Both the position numbers and the translations under genes were made by a program. A DNA stretch of 64,000 nucleotides from BAIKAL-G1 sp943370385 (lineage in GTDB: Bacteria > Cyanobacteriota > Cyanobacteriia > PCC-6307 > Cyanobiaceae): the NCBI GenBank assembly GCA_943370385.1, contig CALRQT020000007.1, positions 151,146 through 215,145 of the forward strand, in the 5' to 3' direction. Of this stretch, positions 1 to 8,195 are shown piece by piece. The notes under the pieces were generated by a model. That model saw only the letters and a list, made by a program, of their open reading frames with translations. It was not told the DNA's origin and searched no databases. Within the stretch, counting starts at the first letter, position 1. Every line of letters starts with the position of its first letter.

Positions 1-2
1 GC

Positions 3-1247
3 CAGGCCCGCGCCGCGGGAGAAGCCCTGCGGGGACTGGCGATTGACCAGGTCTATGCCTCGCCGCTGCGACGGGCGAAAGACACGGCCCTGCAGCTGCT
101 CGCCGCCCATGGCGGAGGCCTCACACCCCAACTCGATGACGACCTGCTGGAGGTGGACCTGGCCCCCTGGTGTGGCCTGAGGGTGCCAGACCTCAAAGAA
201 CGGTTCCCGGCCGAGTACCAGCTCTGGGCCACCCAGCCCGACAGCCTGCTGTTGCAACGCCCGGACGGCAGCAGCTATGCCCCGATCGGCGAGCTGATGG
301 ACCAGGCCAGTCGGTTCAAGGACAAGCTTCTACGGGACCACCCCCCCGGGGCAGCGGGCTCCCAAACCGTGCTGGTGGTGGCCCACAACGCCATCCTGCG
401 CTGCCTGCTGCTGAGCCTGCTGGGTCTTGATGGCACTGGCTTTCGGCGCCTGCGCATCGACAACGCCTCCCTGTCGGTGCTGAACCTGAGCACCGGCAGC
501 GATGGCGAACTGGCCGTGCAGATCGAATCCCTCAATGGCACCAGCCATCTCCAGCAAAACCCCCTGGGCTCGCCCCTGCCGCCCAAGGGAGCTGGCGCAA
601 GACTGGTGCTGGTGCGCCATGGCGAAACGGACTGGAATCGCCAGGGCCGCTTCCAGGGCCAGATCGACATTCCCTTGAATGAGAACGGCCATAGCCAGGC
701 CGCTGCCGCCGGTCGCTTCCTGGCCGCCGTGAGCCTGCAACGCGCCTACACCAGTTCGATGGCCCGCCCACGTCAAACGGCGGAAGCCATCCTGCGTTCC
801 CATCCGGGGGTGCCGCTCACCAGCGTCAGGGCCCTGGTGGAGATCGGCCATGGCGAATGGGAGGGACGGCTGGAGCCGGAGATTGCCGAGGGTTGGCCCG
901 AGCTTCTGGCCGCCTGGAAGCTGGCGCCCGACACGGTGCAGATGCCTGGCGGCGAAACGATCCAGGACGTCTGGCAGCGGTCGCTGGCGGGCTGGCAGAC
1001 GATTGCCGCCAGCCTGGATCCCGAGGAAACGGCCCTGGTGGTGGCCCACGATGCGGTCAATAAAACGATCCTCTGCGCCCTGCTGGGCCTGGGGCCGGCC
1101 GACATCTGGGCCGTGAAACAGGGCAATGGCGGGGTCACGGTGATCGACTATCCCCAAGGACCGGAGGGGCCGCCCCTGGTGGCCTGCCTCAACCAGACCA
1201 CCCACCTGGGCGGAGTGCTGGATCGCACCGCAGCGGGAGCCCTCTAA
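3..1247 (+). CDS. Double-domain histidine phosphatase (phosphoglycerate mutase-like), 5' truncated
   Basis: The gene enters from the left edge. The frame is open from base 3, and the first ATG at 153 lies inside the domain, so the true start is outside the window. Two tandem histidine-phosphatase (PGM-like) domains are visible. The first has lost its RHG motif to the window edge but keeps a YASPLRRAKDTA segment and a VVAHNA segment carrying the second catalytic His. The second has VRHGETDW (about nt 611-634), a TSSMARPRQTA segment and VVAHDA. Family members are phosphatases or mutases acting on small phosphorylated metabolites through a phospho-His. Two-domain versions are usual in cyanobacteria, where they are annotated as phosphoglycerate mutase or alpha-ribazole phosphatase. 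The true substrate cannot be told from sequence. Confidence 0.9.
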   Translation, partial: QARAAGEALRGLAIDQVYASPLRRAKDTALQLLAAHGGGLTPQLDDDLLEVDLAPWCGLRVPDLKERFPAEYQLWATQPDSLLLQRPDGSSYAPIGELMDQASRFKDKLLRDHPPGAAGSQTVLVVAHNAILRCLLLSLLGLDGTGFRRLRIDNASLSVLNLSTGSDGELAVQIESLNGTSHLQQNPLGSPLPPKGAGARLVLVRHGETDWNRQGRFQGQIDIPLNENGHSQAAAAGRFLAAVSLQRAYTSSMARPRQTAEAILRSHPGVPLTSVRALVEIGHGEWEGRLEPEIAEGWPELLAAWKLAPDTVQMPGGETIQDVWQRSLAGWQTIAASLDPEETALVVAHDAVNKTILCALLGLGPADIWAVKQGNGGVTVIDYPQGPEGPPLVACLNQTTHLGGVLDRTAAGAL

Positions 1248-1294
1248 ATGGCGGCTCTTACCCACCGGACTGGGGTGACGGGGCGCTGGCCGTC

Positions 1295-2575
1295 ATGGTG
1301 TTAAGCGGCTCGAGCCATTTTCTGGAGCAGGTGCACCTGCTCGAAGCGCCAGGCCAGCCGCCGCGTCGCTGTGATGCCCTAATTGAGGCCGGTGCCTTAG
1401 CCGCCACCGGGGAAGAAGCCCGCAAGCGAGCCGAGGTGCTCGGATTGCCAGGCCTCGATGCCAGGGGCTGGTGGCTGGGCCCCGCCTTGGTGGACCCCCA
1501 TTCGGTGCTGGAGCAGCCCCAGGGCGGCCGGGCCGAAACCCTGCAGAGCCTGGCCCGATCGGCCGCCGCCGCGGGCTACGGCACCGTGGCCCTGCTGCCC
1601 CAGGCCCGTCCCTGGCGGGACCGGGCCGAGGCGATGCAGTTGCCCCGCCTGGCCGGCGACCAGGCCGAAGCGCAAATCCTGGCCTGGGGCAGCTTCAGCA
1701 ACGGCGGTGTCGGCCTGGAGCTGGCCCCCCATCGTGAACAGCTCGACTGCGGCGCGATTGGCCTGGCCGAAGCGGCAACGATGCCGCCCCTGGCCCTGCT
1801 CGAACGGGGCCTGCGCCTAGCCGAAATGGGGGACCGGCCCGTGTTGATCGCCCCCCACAGCGAGGAGTTCAGCCAGGCGGGGTTCGTGCGCGAGGGGGTG
1901 GAGGCCCTGCGGCTGGGTTGGCCCCTCGATCCGGTGCTGAGCGAAACCATGCCCCTCGGCAGCCTGCTGGCCCTGGCCCAGGGCCTGCCCCAGGCCAACC
2001 TGCGCCTGATGAACCTCTCCACCGCCGCCGGGGTGACCCTGCTGGCGGAGCGGCCCTCCCAGCCCAGGCCCCTGGCCACGGTGAGCTGGTGGCATTTGGT
2101 GGCCGACTCCTCGGGCCTCGATCCGGTGGCGGAAGGCTGGCGAGTGCAGCCCTCCCTTGGCTGCCGGGCCGATCGTGAGGCCCTCATCGCTGGCCTGGCC
2201 AGCGGGGTGCTCACGGCTGTTGCCGTGCATCACCAGCCCCTCGATGCCGAAGAGCAGCTGCTGCCCCTGGATCAACGCAAACCGGGCGTGGCCGGTCACC
2301 GCTACGTGCTGCCGGCGCTCTGGCAGGAGCTGGTGGTGCAGCGGGGCTGGGGGGCCGCCGATCTCTGGCGGGTGCTCTGCTGGGGACCAGCCCAAATCCT
2401 GGGTCTAGCCGCGCCCCTGCTCACCACTGGCAGCCGGGACTGGATCCTGTTCGATCCGGCGCTACGGTGGCGGCCCTGGCAGGACGCCGACGCCTCCCTG
2501 GCGGCCAACCAACCCTTGCGCCACCAGGAGCTCACGGGCCAGGTGATTGCTAAGGGACTGGCTGGCCGTTCCTAG
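1295..2575 (+). CDS. Dihydroorotase-like amidohydrolase homologue, probably non-catalytic
   Basis: A 426-aa protein of the cyclic amidohydrolase/dihydroorotase (PyrC/PyrX-like) fold. It starts at an ATG 47 bp after the phosphatase gene. True dihydroorotases carry an HxH zinc motif after strand 1; here the equivalent segment is VDPHSVLEQP, with only one His. A lysine for carbamylation is not evident either. The C-terminal layout (LWRVLCWGPAQILGL, then a DWILFDP strand) matches the family, so this is an amidohydrolase homologue that has lost key ligands. Such pseudo-dihydroorotases can be structural partners of aspartate transcarbamoylase, but that role is inferred here. Its 3' end overlaps the convergent lepB gene by about 26 bp. 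Confidence 0.75.
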   Translation: MVLSGSSHFLEQVHLLEAPGQPPRRCDALIEAGALAATGEEARKRAEVLGLPGLDARGWWLGPALVDPHSVLEQPQGGRAETLQSLARSAAAAGYGTVALLPQARPWRDRAEAMQLPRLAGDQAEAQILAWGSFSNGGVGLELAPHREQLDCGAIGLAEAATMPPLALLERGLRLAEMGDRPVLIAPHSEEFSQAGFVREGVEALRLGWPLDPVLSETMPLGSLLALAQGLPQANLRLMNLSTAAGVTLLAERPSQPRPLATVSWWHLVADSSGLDPVAEGWRVQPSLGCRADREALIAGLASGVLTAVAVHHQPLDAEEQLLPLDQRKPGVAGHRYVLPALWQELVVQRGWGAADLWRVLCWGPAQILGLAAPLLTTGSRDWILFDPALRWRPWQDADASLAANQPLRHQELTGQVIAKGLAGRS

Positions 2576-3317
2576 GGGCCGCCCCGCTCCCTGGTTCGGC
2601 CGGGCCCAGGGAGCCGATGGCGTTGAAGGGATAGAAGCGCCAGAAGGCCCGGCCGATGATCTCGCTGCGGGGCAAGAAGGCACCGCCGGGCCAGAAACGG
2701 CCATCCCAACTATTGGCGCGGTTGTCCCCCAAGGTGAGCACGTGGCCGGCTGGTACCACGCCATTGAGGGTGCGGCAGGGGCCCATGCCCTGGCTGTCAA
2801 CCGGACACCAGTTCTTGACGTAAGGCTCCTGTTGGCGCTGGCCGTTGAGGGTGAGCTGGCCGCGGGGATCGACCACCACGTGATCCCCCGCTATCGCCAC
2901 AACCCGCTTAATGTAGGCATCGCAGGCGGGATTTTGCAGGCCGGGGATCGAACCCACCAGGGGCAGATTCACCAGCAGACAGCCCAGGGCCGAAGGCCGG
3001 TTGTTGGCCCGCAGCACCGGATCAAAGTGATGGGGCGCATGGAAGACGACAATCTCGCCGCGCCGGGGCCCCCGGTTGCGGTAGCTGAGTTTTTCCACCA
3101 GCAGGCGGTCTTGGATCTGCAAACCGGGCAACATCGAGCCCGACGGGATATAGCGGGCCTCCAGCAGGTATTGGCGGATGCCGAGGGCCACCACCAGGGT
3201 GATTAGCACCCCCCGCCAGAACAGCCAGGGGCTCTCCCTCTCCGGGGGCTGTTGCGCCCCCGGAGAGTTGGGAGCCAGGTCAGGCGAGGACTGGGGACTG
3301 GGGGGATCCAGGGGCAC
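2550..3317 (-). CDS. lepB: Signal peptidase I
   Basis: This inner-membrane serine protease removes signal peptides from exported proteins. A single N-terminal membrane anchor (segment LFWRGVLITLVVALGIRQ) is followed by the catalytic serine in PSGSMLPG and the general-base lysine in YIKRVVAIAGD. The C-terminal box GDNRANSWDGRFWPGG is also conserved. I chose the GTG at 3317 (255 aa), which gives a length near the family norm with a Pro/Ser-rich leader. The frame stays open to an ATG at 3437, which would add 40 residues, including four cysteines, and would make the start codons of this gene and the divergent neighbour overlap. No good ribosome binding site settles the choice. Confidence 0.9.
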   Translation of the reverse strand: MPLDPPSPQSSPDLAPNSPGAQQPPERESPWLFWRGVLITLVVALGIRQYLLEARYIPSGSMLPGLQIQDRLLVEKLSYRNRGPRRGEIVVFHAPHHFDPVLRANNRPSALGCLLVNLPLVGSIPGLQNPACDAYIKRVVAIAGDHVVVDPRGQLTLNGQRQQEPYVKNWCPVDSQGMGPCRTLNGVVPAGHVLTLGDNRANSWDGRFWPGGAFLPRSEIIGRAFWRFYPFNAIGSLGPAEPGSGAAPRNGQPVP

Positions 3318-3435
3318 AGAGGGTTGCGGCTCGGACGACGGGGGATCGGGGCTCCAGAACCGCCAAGGCGGGCCTGCTGGGCAAGTACGGCAGATTAGGC
3401 AGTCGCAGGCCCTACCTCGCCCCTGAGCGATCCCC

Positions 3436-4914
3436 ATGGTTCGTCCCCGCTGGCTCTCACCCCAACGGGTCCCCCCGGGCCGGGGCTGGCGCCATTGGGA
3501 CCGGTTTGTGGCGCTCTGGGCCAGCGTCAATCTGCTGTGGGTGGGGTTTGATCTCACCTATGTGCCGCTGCGCACCTTCTGGTTGCAGCGCACCCTTTAT
3601 CCGTTCCCTTCCCTACCCCTGGCGCTGCCGCTGACGCTGCTGCCGTCCATCACCCCCTACTACGACCCGATCAAGGGCATCGAGCCCCACCGCCAGACCC
3701 AGGCCTACCTGGCCGCCTTCCGCCAGCTGGATCAACAGCTGCTTCGCGATCCGGCTGCCCCGGCCGCCCAGGTCCTCCGCCGCCGGCAGCTGGCCCTCAC
3801 CGACCAGATCATTGATGAAAATCCGTTCCTGGTTTCGGGCCAGTCCGGCAGCCTGGAAACGGTGAAAAACAGGCTGCGCCAGCGGGCCGGCCTCGATTCA
3901 GCCAAGCTTTCGAACGCACGCCTGCTCAGCGAGGACTGGCTGCAACGCCATCCCTGGCAAGGGGAACGCCGCTTCTGGCAGCAGCAGGTGCTGCCCCTGA
4001 TCGAAACCTGCTATTGGCGGTCGATCGATGAAGACGGCCATCCCACCGACCACTTCTGGTGGTACGACCTGGTGCTATTCCAGGGCATCTTCGTGCTGGA
4101 TATCGGCCTGCGGGTGCTGCGCCTACGGCGGCGCCTGCCTGGCTTGAGCTGGCGCGATGCCCTGCTGCGCCGTTGGATCGACCTGCCGCTGCTGCTGCCG
4201 ATCTGGCGCTGGTCACGGCTGCTGCCGGTGGTGGAGCGCCTCAGTGGCGCCGGCCTGATCAACATCGAACCGCTGCGGGCCGTGATCAGCCGCGCCGTGG
4301 TCTCCCTGTTGGCCCTGGAACTCTTTGAGGTGCTGGCCCTGCAACTGGTCGATGGCACCCAGTCCCTGATCCGTTCGCCCCAGTGGCCCCGCTGGATCCG
4401 CAACCTGCGCAGCCACCAGCGGGCCAACCTGGCCGATGGGGGCGACCTCATGGAATTGCTGCGCCTATGGGGGCCGATGGTGCTGGGCCAGGTGGCCCCG
4501 AGGCTCTCGCCGGAACTGCAGGCGGTGCTCAGCCATGCCCTGCAGCAGAGTTTCCGCGGCGGCGCCATGGGCGCCCAATTGAGCAGCCAGCTCTCGGCTG
4601 CCGTGGTCGACAGCCTGCTCGATCTCTCGCGCAGCACCGGCAAACGGCTCTCCCAGCCGGACAACCGCCAGGTGGAGCTGCTGTTGCGTTTCGCCGACCG
4701 CTTCCTCGATGAACTGGGCGGCGCCCTGGAGGCGGGCAGCACCCTGGAGCGCAGTCAGCAGCTGCTCTGCAGCCTGCTGCAGGACCTCAAGCTCACCTAC
4801 CTGGCCCAGGTGAACCGGGCGGGCATCGATGCCTTGATGGATGAACTCGACGAACTGACGAGCCCGGGAGCGGCGTCACCGGGCTCGGCAAGCCCAACAT
4901 CCAAAACGGCCTGA
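3436..4914 (+). CDS. Conserved cyanobacterial membrane protein, unknown function
   Basis: A 492-aa protein that I do not assign to a named family. The N-terminus has a hydrophobic segment after an Arg-rich start (FVALWASVNLLWVGFDLTYV). A second possible membrane segment lies near residues 215-235, and hydrophobic helices follow around 280-300. The C-terminal third is a soluble, helical, Leu/Gln-rich region. The ATG lies head-to-head with lepB. It is probably a cytoplasmic-membrane protein, and no enzymatic motif is visible. High GC and codon use match the core genome. Just after the stop (4920-4960) come three imperfect copies of an ACCCCTGAC word. Confidence 0.75.
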   Translation: MVRPRWLSPQRVPPGRGWRHWDRFVALWASVNLLWVGFDLTYVPLRTFWLQRTLYPFPSLPLALPLTLLPSITPYYDPIKGIEPHRQTQAYLAAFRQLDQQLLRDPAAPAAQVLRRRQLALTDQIIDENPFLVSGQSGSLETVKNRLRQRAGLDSAKLSNARLLSEDWLQRHPWQGERRFWQQQVLPLIETCYWRSIDEDGHPTDHFWWYDLVLFQGIFVLDIGLRVLRLRRRLPGLSWRDALLRRWIDLPLLLPIWRWSRLLPVVERLSGAGLINIEPLRAVISRAVVSLLALELFEVLALQLVDGTQSLIRSPQWPRWIRNLRSHQRANLADGGDLMELLRLWGPMVLGQVAPRLSPELQAVLSHALQQSFRGGAMGAQLSSQLSAAVVDSLLDLSRSTGKRLSQPDNRQVELLLRFADRFLDELGGALEAGSTLERSQQLLCSLLQDLKLTYLAQVNRAGIDALMDELDELTSPGAASPGSASPTSKTA

Positions 4915-4972
4915 ACGGACCCCCCTGACCCGGGACCCCTGACTCGAGACCCCTGACAAGGGACGCCAAGGA

Positions 4973-5362
4973 TTAGCCCAGGAGCACCGCACTCCATTCG
5001 TCTGGCTTGAAGCCCACCAACACTTCGCCCTGGGCTGTGAACACCAGGGGCCGCTTGATCAACTTGCCATCGGCGGCCAGGGCTTGGAGCGCTTCGCCTT
5101 GGCCCATGGCAGCCACGGCGGCGGCACCAAGGGCCCGGTAGCTCTGGCCGCTGGTGTTGAACAGGCGCTTGATGGCTCCCAAGGCCGCCAGGGCCTCGGC
5201 CAGGGATTCCCTGGACGGGGGACTCGTGGTGATCTCGATCAGCTCCAAATCCGGACCAGCAGAAAGGCCCTGCTGGGCTAGCCAGGTCAGGGCCTTGCGG
5301 CAGGTGGAGCAGCGGCTGTAGGCGTAAACCTTCAGCGGCAGTTGATCCCCTGCAATCGCCAT
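4973..5362 (-). CDS. ArsC/Spx family thioredoxin-fold protein
   Basis: A 129-aa protein of the arsenate reductase C / Spx / YffB family. The N-terminal strand is followed by a CxxC redox motif (C18-S-T-C21, in YSRCSTCRKAL), and the C-terminal half has KLIKRPLVFTAQGEVLVGF, where the RP(L/I) segment is typical of the family. Members are either thiol arsenate reductases or redox-sensing proteins that bind RNA polymerase; sequence alone does not decide. The ATG is 9 bp downstream of the ferredoxin gene on the same strand, suggesting a two-gene redox operon. Confidence 0.85.
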   Translation of the reverse strand: MAIAGDQLPLKVYAYSRCSTCRKALTWLAQQGLSAGPDLELIEITTSPPSRESLAEALAALGAIKRLFNTSGQSYRALGAAAVAAMGQGEALQALAADGKLIKRPLVFTAQGEVLVGFKPDEWSAVLLG

Positions 5363-5371
5363 GGCGCTAGC

Positions 5372-5731
5372 TCAGCGACCGAAAAGATTTTTGAGGGCGC
5401 CCAGCAGGCTGTTGGAGCCCTTGCCGACGCCATCCTGGGGGCGGGTGCGAATTGTCACGTCACCGTTGACGGTGGTGCGGCAGCTGAGCCGGTAGCTCGC
5501 AGGGCGGTCAGCCAGATAAACCTGCTCGACATCGCTGCGGGGCGAGAGGTTACGGGCCCCTTCAACCACCTCAACGACGCAGGTACCGCATTGGCCCACG
5601 CCGCCGCAGTTGTTGAGGTTGTTCAGGCCGGTGTAGGGGTTAACGCCGGCGTCCAGGGCAGCGCGGCGCAGGTTGGCCCCCTCGATGCAACCGACCTGCT
5701 GGCCTTCCTTTTCAAAACGGATGGTGGGCAC
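5372..5731 (-). CDS. 2Fe-2S ferredoxin
   Basis: A 119-aa plant/adrenodoxin-fold [2Fe-2S] ferredoxin. The cluster ligands are C42-X5-C48-X2-C51 (segment NNCGGVGQCGTC) plus C84 in RLSCRTTVNG. This CX5CX2C spacing differs from the CX4CX2C of the photosynthetic PetF, so it is probably a specialised electron carrier and not the main photosystem I acceptor. A C-terminal tail after about residue 100 is basic and glycine-rich (SNSLLGALKNLFGR). It is the first gene of an apparent pair with the Spx-like gene. Confidence 0.9.
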   Translation of the reverse strand: MPTIRFEKEGQQVGCIEGANLRRAALDAGVNPYTGLNNLNNCGGVGQCGTCVVEVVEGARNLSPRSDVEQVYLADRPASYRLSCRTTVNGDVTIRTRPQDGVGKGSNSLLGALKNLFGR

Positions 5732-5994
5732 GGTCGGCTACGGAACATGGCGCCGACCAACTTACAAGGCGATGGCGACCTTCCCGCGCCGGCCCGAGCG
5801 GGCTGCCTTCGGGCGGCCCCCCAAGGGCAGCCAAAGGGGCGCAGGTTTGGCCCCATGGACCGGGAGTGCAGGCCTGCCGTCCCAAGCCTGGGGAGCCCTG
5901 TTGAAGGTCAGGCGCCCCCAGGGGCCCGGCGGGGGAGGGACCTGCCCCTGACTAGCATTGGCATCCCTAGGCGGTTCTGCTCCGCTCCTGATCC

Positions 5995-6759
5995 ATGGCC
6001 CCGGCGACCGATTCCCACCCCATGGAAGACCCCACGTTTGGGCTGGCGGCAGACCGCTACGACCTGATCCAACAACAGTTGATCCCCGGCTACGGCAGCC
6101 TGGCCCGCCTGGCCGTGGCCCTGCTCGCCGCGTCGCCCCTGGCGTCCGAGCCGGGGGCCGAGGTGCTGGTGGCCGGCTGTGGCACCGGCGCCGAACTGCA
6201 GGAAGCCGTGGCCCAGCGCCCCGACTGGCGATTGGGCGCCATCGATCCCTCGGCGGCGATGCTGGCCGAGGCCCGCAAACGGCTGGCCGGGGCCAACAGC
6301 CGTCCGACCGAAGCCAACAGCCGTCCGGCCGGGGCCCCAGCCATCGATTGGCAGCAAACCACCGTTGAACAACTCACCGAGGCGCCCGCCTACCAGGGCC
6401 GTTACGCCGGGGTCCTGTCGGTGCTGGTGCTCCAGTCCCTCGCCGATGACGGCAGCAAGCTGGCTTTCCTCTCGGGCCTGGCCCGCAGCCTGCGCCCCGG
6501 CGGCCAACTGGTGCTAGTGGACCTGATGTCCACCTCCCTGCCCTCCCTGGAGGGCCAATTGGCCAGCGCCTGGGTCGGCTTCCAACGGGCCAGCGGCCTG
6601 CAGGCCCCGGCCGAACAGCTGGCGCCCCTCACCCAAGGCCTCCATCCCGTCGGCATGGCCCGGCTCACCAGCCTGGTGAACGCGGCTGGATTTAGCGATC
6701 CGGCCCGCATTTTCCAAGCCCTGGCCTTTGAAGGGTTTCTGCTGCAGAAGCCCAGTTAG
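5995..6759 (+). CDS. Class I SAM-dependent methyltransferase
   Basis: A 254-aa soluble Rossmann-fold methyltransferase. The SAM-binding motif I is VLVAGCGTGAELQEA, followed by an acidic residue in GAIDPSAAMLAEARKRL. A later motif is SLRPGGQLVLVDLMS. The substrate is unknown; the architecture resembles small-molecule/ubiquinone-type methyltransferases. An oddity is a 21-bp tandem duplication (6292-6312 and 6313-6333) that inserts two ANSRP-containing copies after motif II. A second ATG 27 bp downstream (MEDPTF) could be the real start. The 260 bp upstream, between the divergent ferredoxin gene and this one, shows no further gene. Confidence 0.85.
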   Translation: MAPATDSHPMEDPTFGLAADRYDLIQQQLIPGYGSLARLAVALLAASPLASEPGAEVLVAGCGTGAELQEAVAQRPDWRLGAIDPSAAMLAEARKRLAGANSRPTEANSRPAGAPAIDWQQTTVEQLTEAPAYQGRYAGVLSVLVLQSLADDGSKLAFLSGLARSLRPGGQLVLVDLMSTSLPSLEGQLASAWVGFQRASGLQAPAEQLAPLTQGLHPVGMARLTSLVNAAGFSDPARIFQALAFEGFLLQKPS

Positions 6760-6776
6760 GGGCAGCCTGGATCCAG

Positions 6777-7235
6777 CTAGGGAGCCCCTGGGGCGGCCAG
6801 GGCAGGGCCCCCGGTAGGGCCCATGGCCGGTCCCTGGATAGGGCTTGGGCGCGACGACAGGGGCTGGGCTAGGGGGTGGCCTGGCCGGTCGTCCAACACC
6901 ACCACCATGGGCAGCACCAGGGTGAGCAGGCCGATCAGGGCGCCGATCAGCGGGGCGGCCAGGCCCAGGCCCGAACCTTCGCCAGCCGGGCCTGGGGAGG
7001 GAGAGGATTGCTCGCCGCCAACCCCTGGGAGCCGGTCCTCGGGGTCAGCCGATGGAGCCGACTGGGCCGCCTGGCTGACTTCGGCTTCACCTCGGCCTTG
7101 CTGCGGCATGGGGCCTTGCTCCAGCAGCCGTTGGCCGGCCCAGCGATCGTCAGAGGGGGGCGCGGGAGGGAACGCTTCCACCGATCCCGGCCTTTGGGAC
7201 AACTGCGGGGATCGGGGAGGGGGGTCGGAATCCAT
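6777..7235 (-). CDS. Small Pro-rich protein with one membrane segment, hypothetical
   Basis: A predicted 152-aa protein. The first 90 residues are Pro/Ser/Gln-rich and disordered-looking, followed by one strong hydrophobic segment (GLAAPLIGALIGLLTLVLP) and a short Pro-rich tail. It looks like a single-pass membrane protein with a long disordered face. I recognise no family. In DNA this GC-rich, antisense frames are also open (including a 189-aa frame on the other strand), so the call rests mainly on the coherent membrane segment and on the start and stop fitting between neighbours. Confidence 0.4.
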   Translation of the reverse strand: MDSDPPPRSPQLSQRPGSVEAFPPAPPSDDRWAGQRLLEQGPMPQQGRGEAEVSQAAQSAPSADPEDRLPGVGGEQSSPSPGPAGEGSGLGLAAPLIGALIGLLTLVLPMVVVLDDRPGHPLAQPLSSRPSPIQGPAMGPTGGPALAAPGAP

Positions 7236-7565
7236 GGAAAGGGGGAGGGAACAGGTTCAGCGACGCTGCCGGCGGGGGTACGGACCGGGGAGGGACGACG
7301 CGGAACGGCCCGTTGAAGACCGGGGACGGTCCCGAAGGACAGGCTCCCCAAACTGGCTGATCAAGTCAGCCAGCGGGTTCAACTGGTTGTAGGGATTCTG
7401 GCACCGCTGTCGAGGCCTCAGCGAGGGGCCGGCCTCTACGACGGGCCTCCGGGCATGACCAGGCGGACAAGGGGCACCGAGGTTGGGCCCATGGCGAATC
7501 AGGCCGACCTGGCCACCCCCCCTGGGCCGGCGGCCAGCCCTAATCCGGCTGGTCAGACTTGCGGC
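7236..7565. other. Gap without a confident gene
   Basis: No convincing full gene in this 330-bp stretch. On the minus strand a short frame (about 7257-7400) reads NPYNQLNPLADLISQFGEP and ends in a basic tail, with only a TTG as possible start. It could be a small protein or the remains of one. No tRNA, terminator or strong promoter was seen. Confidence 0.4.
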
Positions 7566-8039
7566 CTAGGGCTGGTCCGGCTTCTGGAGCAGGGCGCGGA
7601 TTTCCTTAAGTTCGGTCAGGATCGCCAACAGCAGCTGCTGGCTGGCGGTGGCGGGGGAGTGGAGCACCTCCACCGTCACCTCCTTAATCCGCAGCACATC
7701 GCGGGCGAAGCGGGCCACCTCATTGGGGTGGAACAGGAGGGCGTCCTTTTGATCGGTGCGATATTCGGGGTTGAGCCGCTTGGGATTGAAGGGGGGGTTG
7801 AGGTTGCGGGGATCGGTGTTGGTGTAGCGATACACCGACGCCCTGGAGCGATTCAAGGTGCGCTGCACGTCGTCAATGCCGATCAGCCCATCGGCCGCCG
7901 GAGGGGGCAGGCCGATGGACTGACGCAAGGGCTCTTGATCGCCAAGAACCTGATCCCCAAGGAAGGGACTCACCTGGGGCGGGGGGGCGGCTTGGGCAGC
8001 TGCGACATGTCCATCACCGCCCAAGGGATGGCCGATCAT
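7566..8039 (-). CDS. Predicted DNA-binding protein, cyanobacterial hypothetical
   Basis: A 157-aa protein. After a Pro-rich N-terminus, the core has a helix-turn-helix-like segment (GIDDVQRTLNRSRASVYRY) followed by a region rich in Asn and Pro (DPRNLNPPFNPKRLNPEYR). It ends with a helical stretch (SQQLLLAILTELKEIRALL). The pattern (an HTH that chooses by a short recognition helix, then a small wing) is like MerR/resolvase-type regulators. The DNA-binding role is inferred. It is divergent from proS, so it could sit at a shared promoter region. Confidence 0.65.
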   Translation of the reverse strand: MIGHPLGGDGHVAAAQAAPPPQVSPFLGDQVLGDQEPLRQSIGLPPPAADGLIGIDDVQRTLNRSRASVYRYTNTDPRNLNPPFNPKRLNPEYRTDQKDALLFHPNEVARFARDVLRIKEVTVEVLHSPATASQQLLLAILTELKEIRALLQKPDQP

Positions 8040-8195
8040 TTGAGACGAATCTAAGACTATAGGGATCGAAGCTAGCAGCCTTTCAAGCCCCTGGACTGGC
8101 CATTTCGGCGCGGTTCTGCCCCCCCATCAGGGCAGGAATGGGCCGGCGGCCCAAGCTGCGGTGATAGGTTCCGCCCCAGTGCTCTTTTGACAGCC

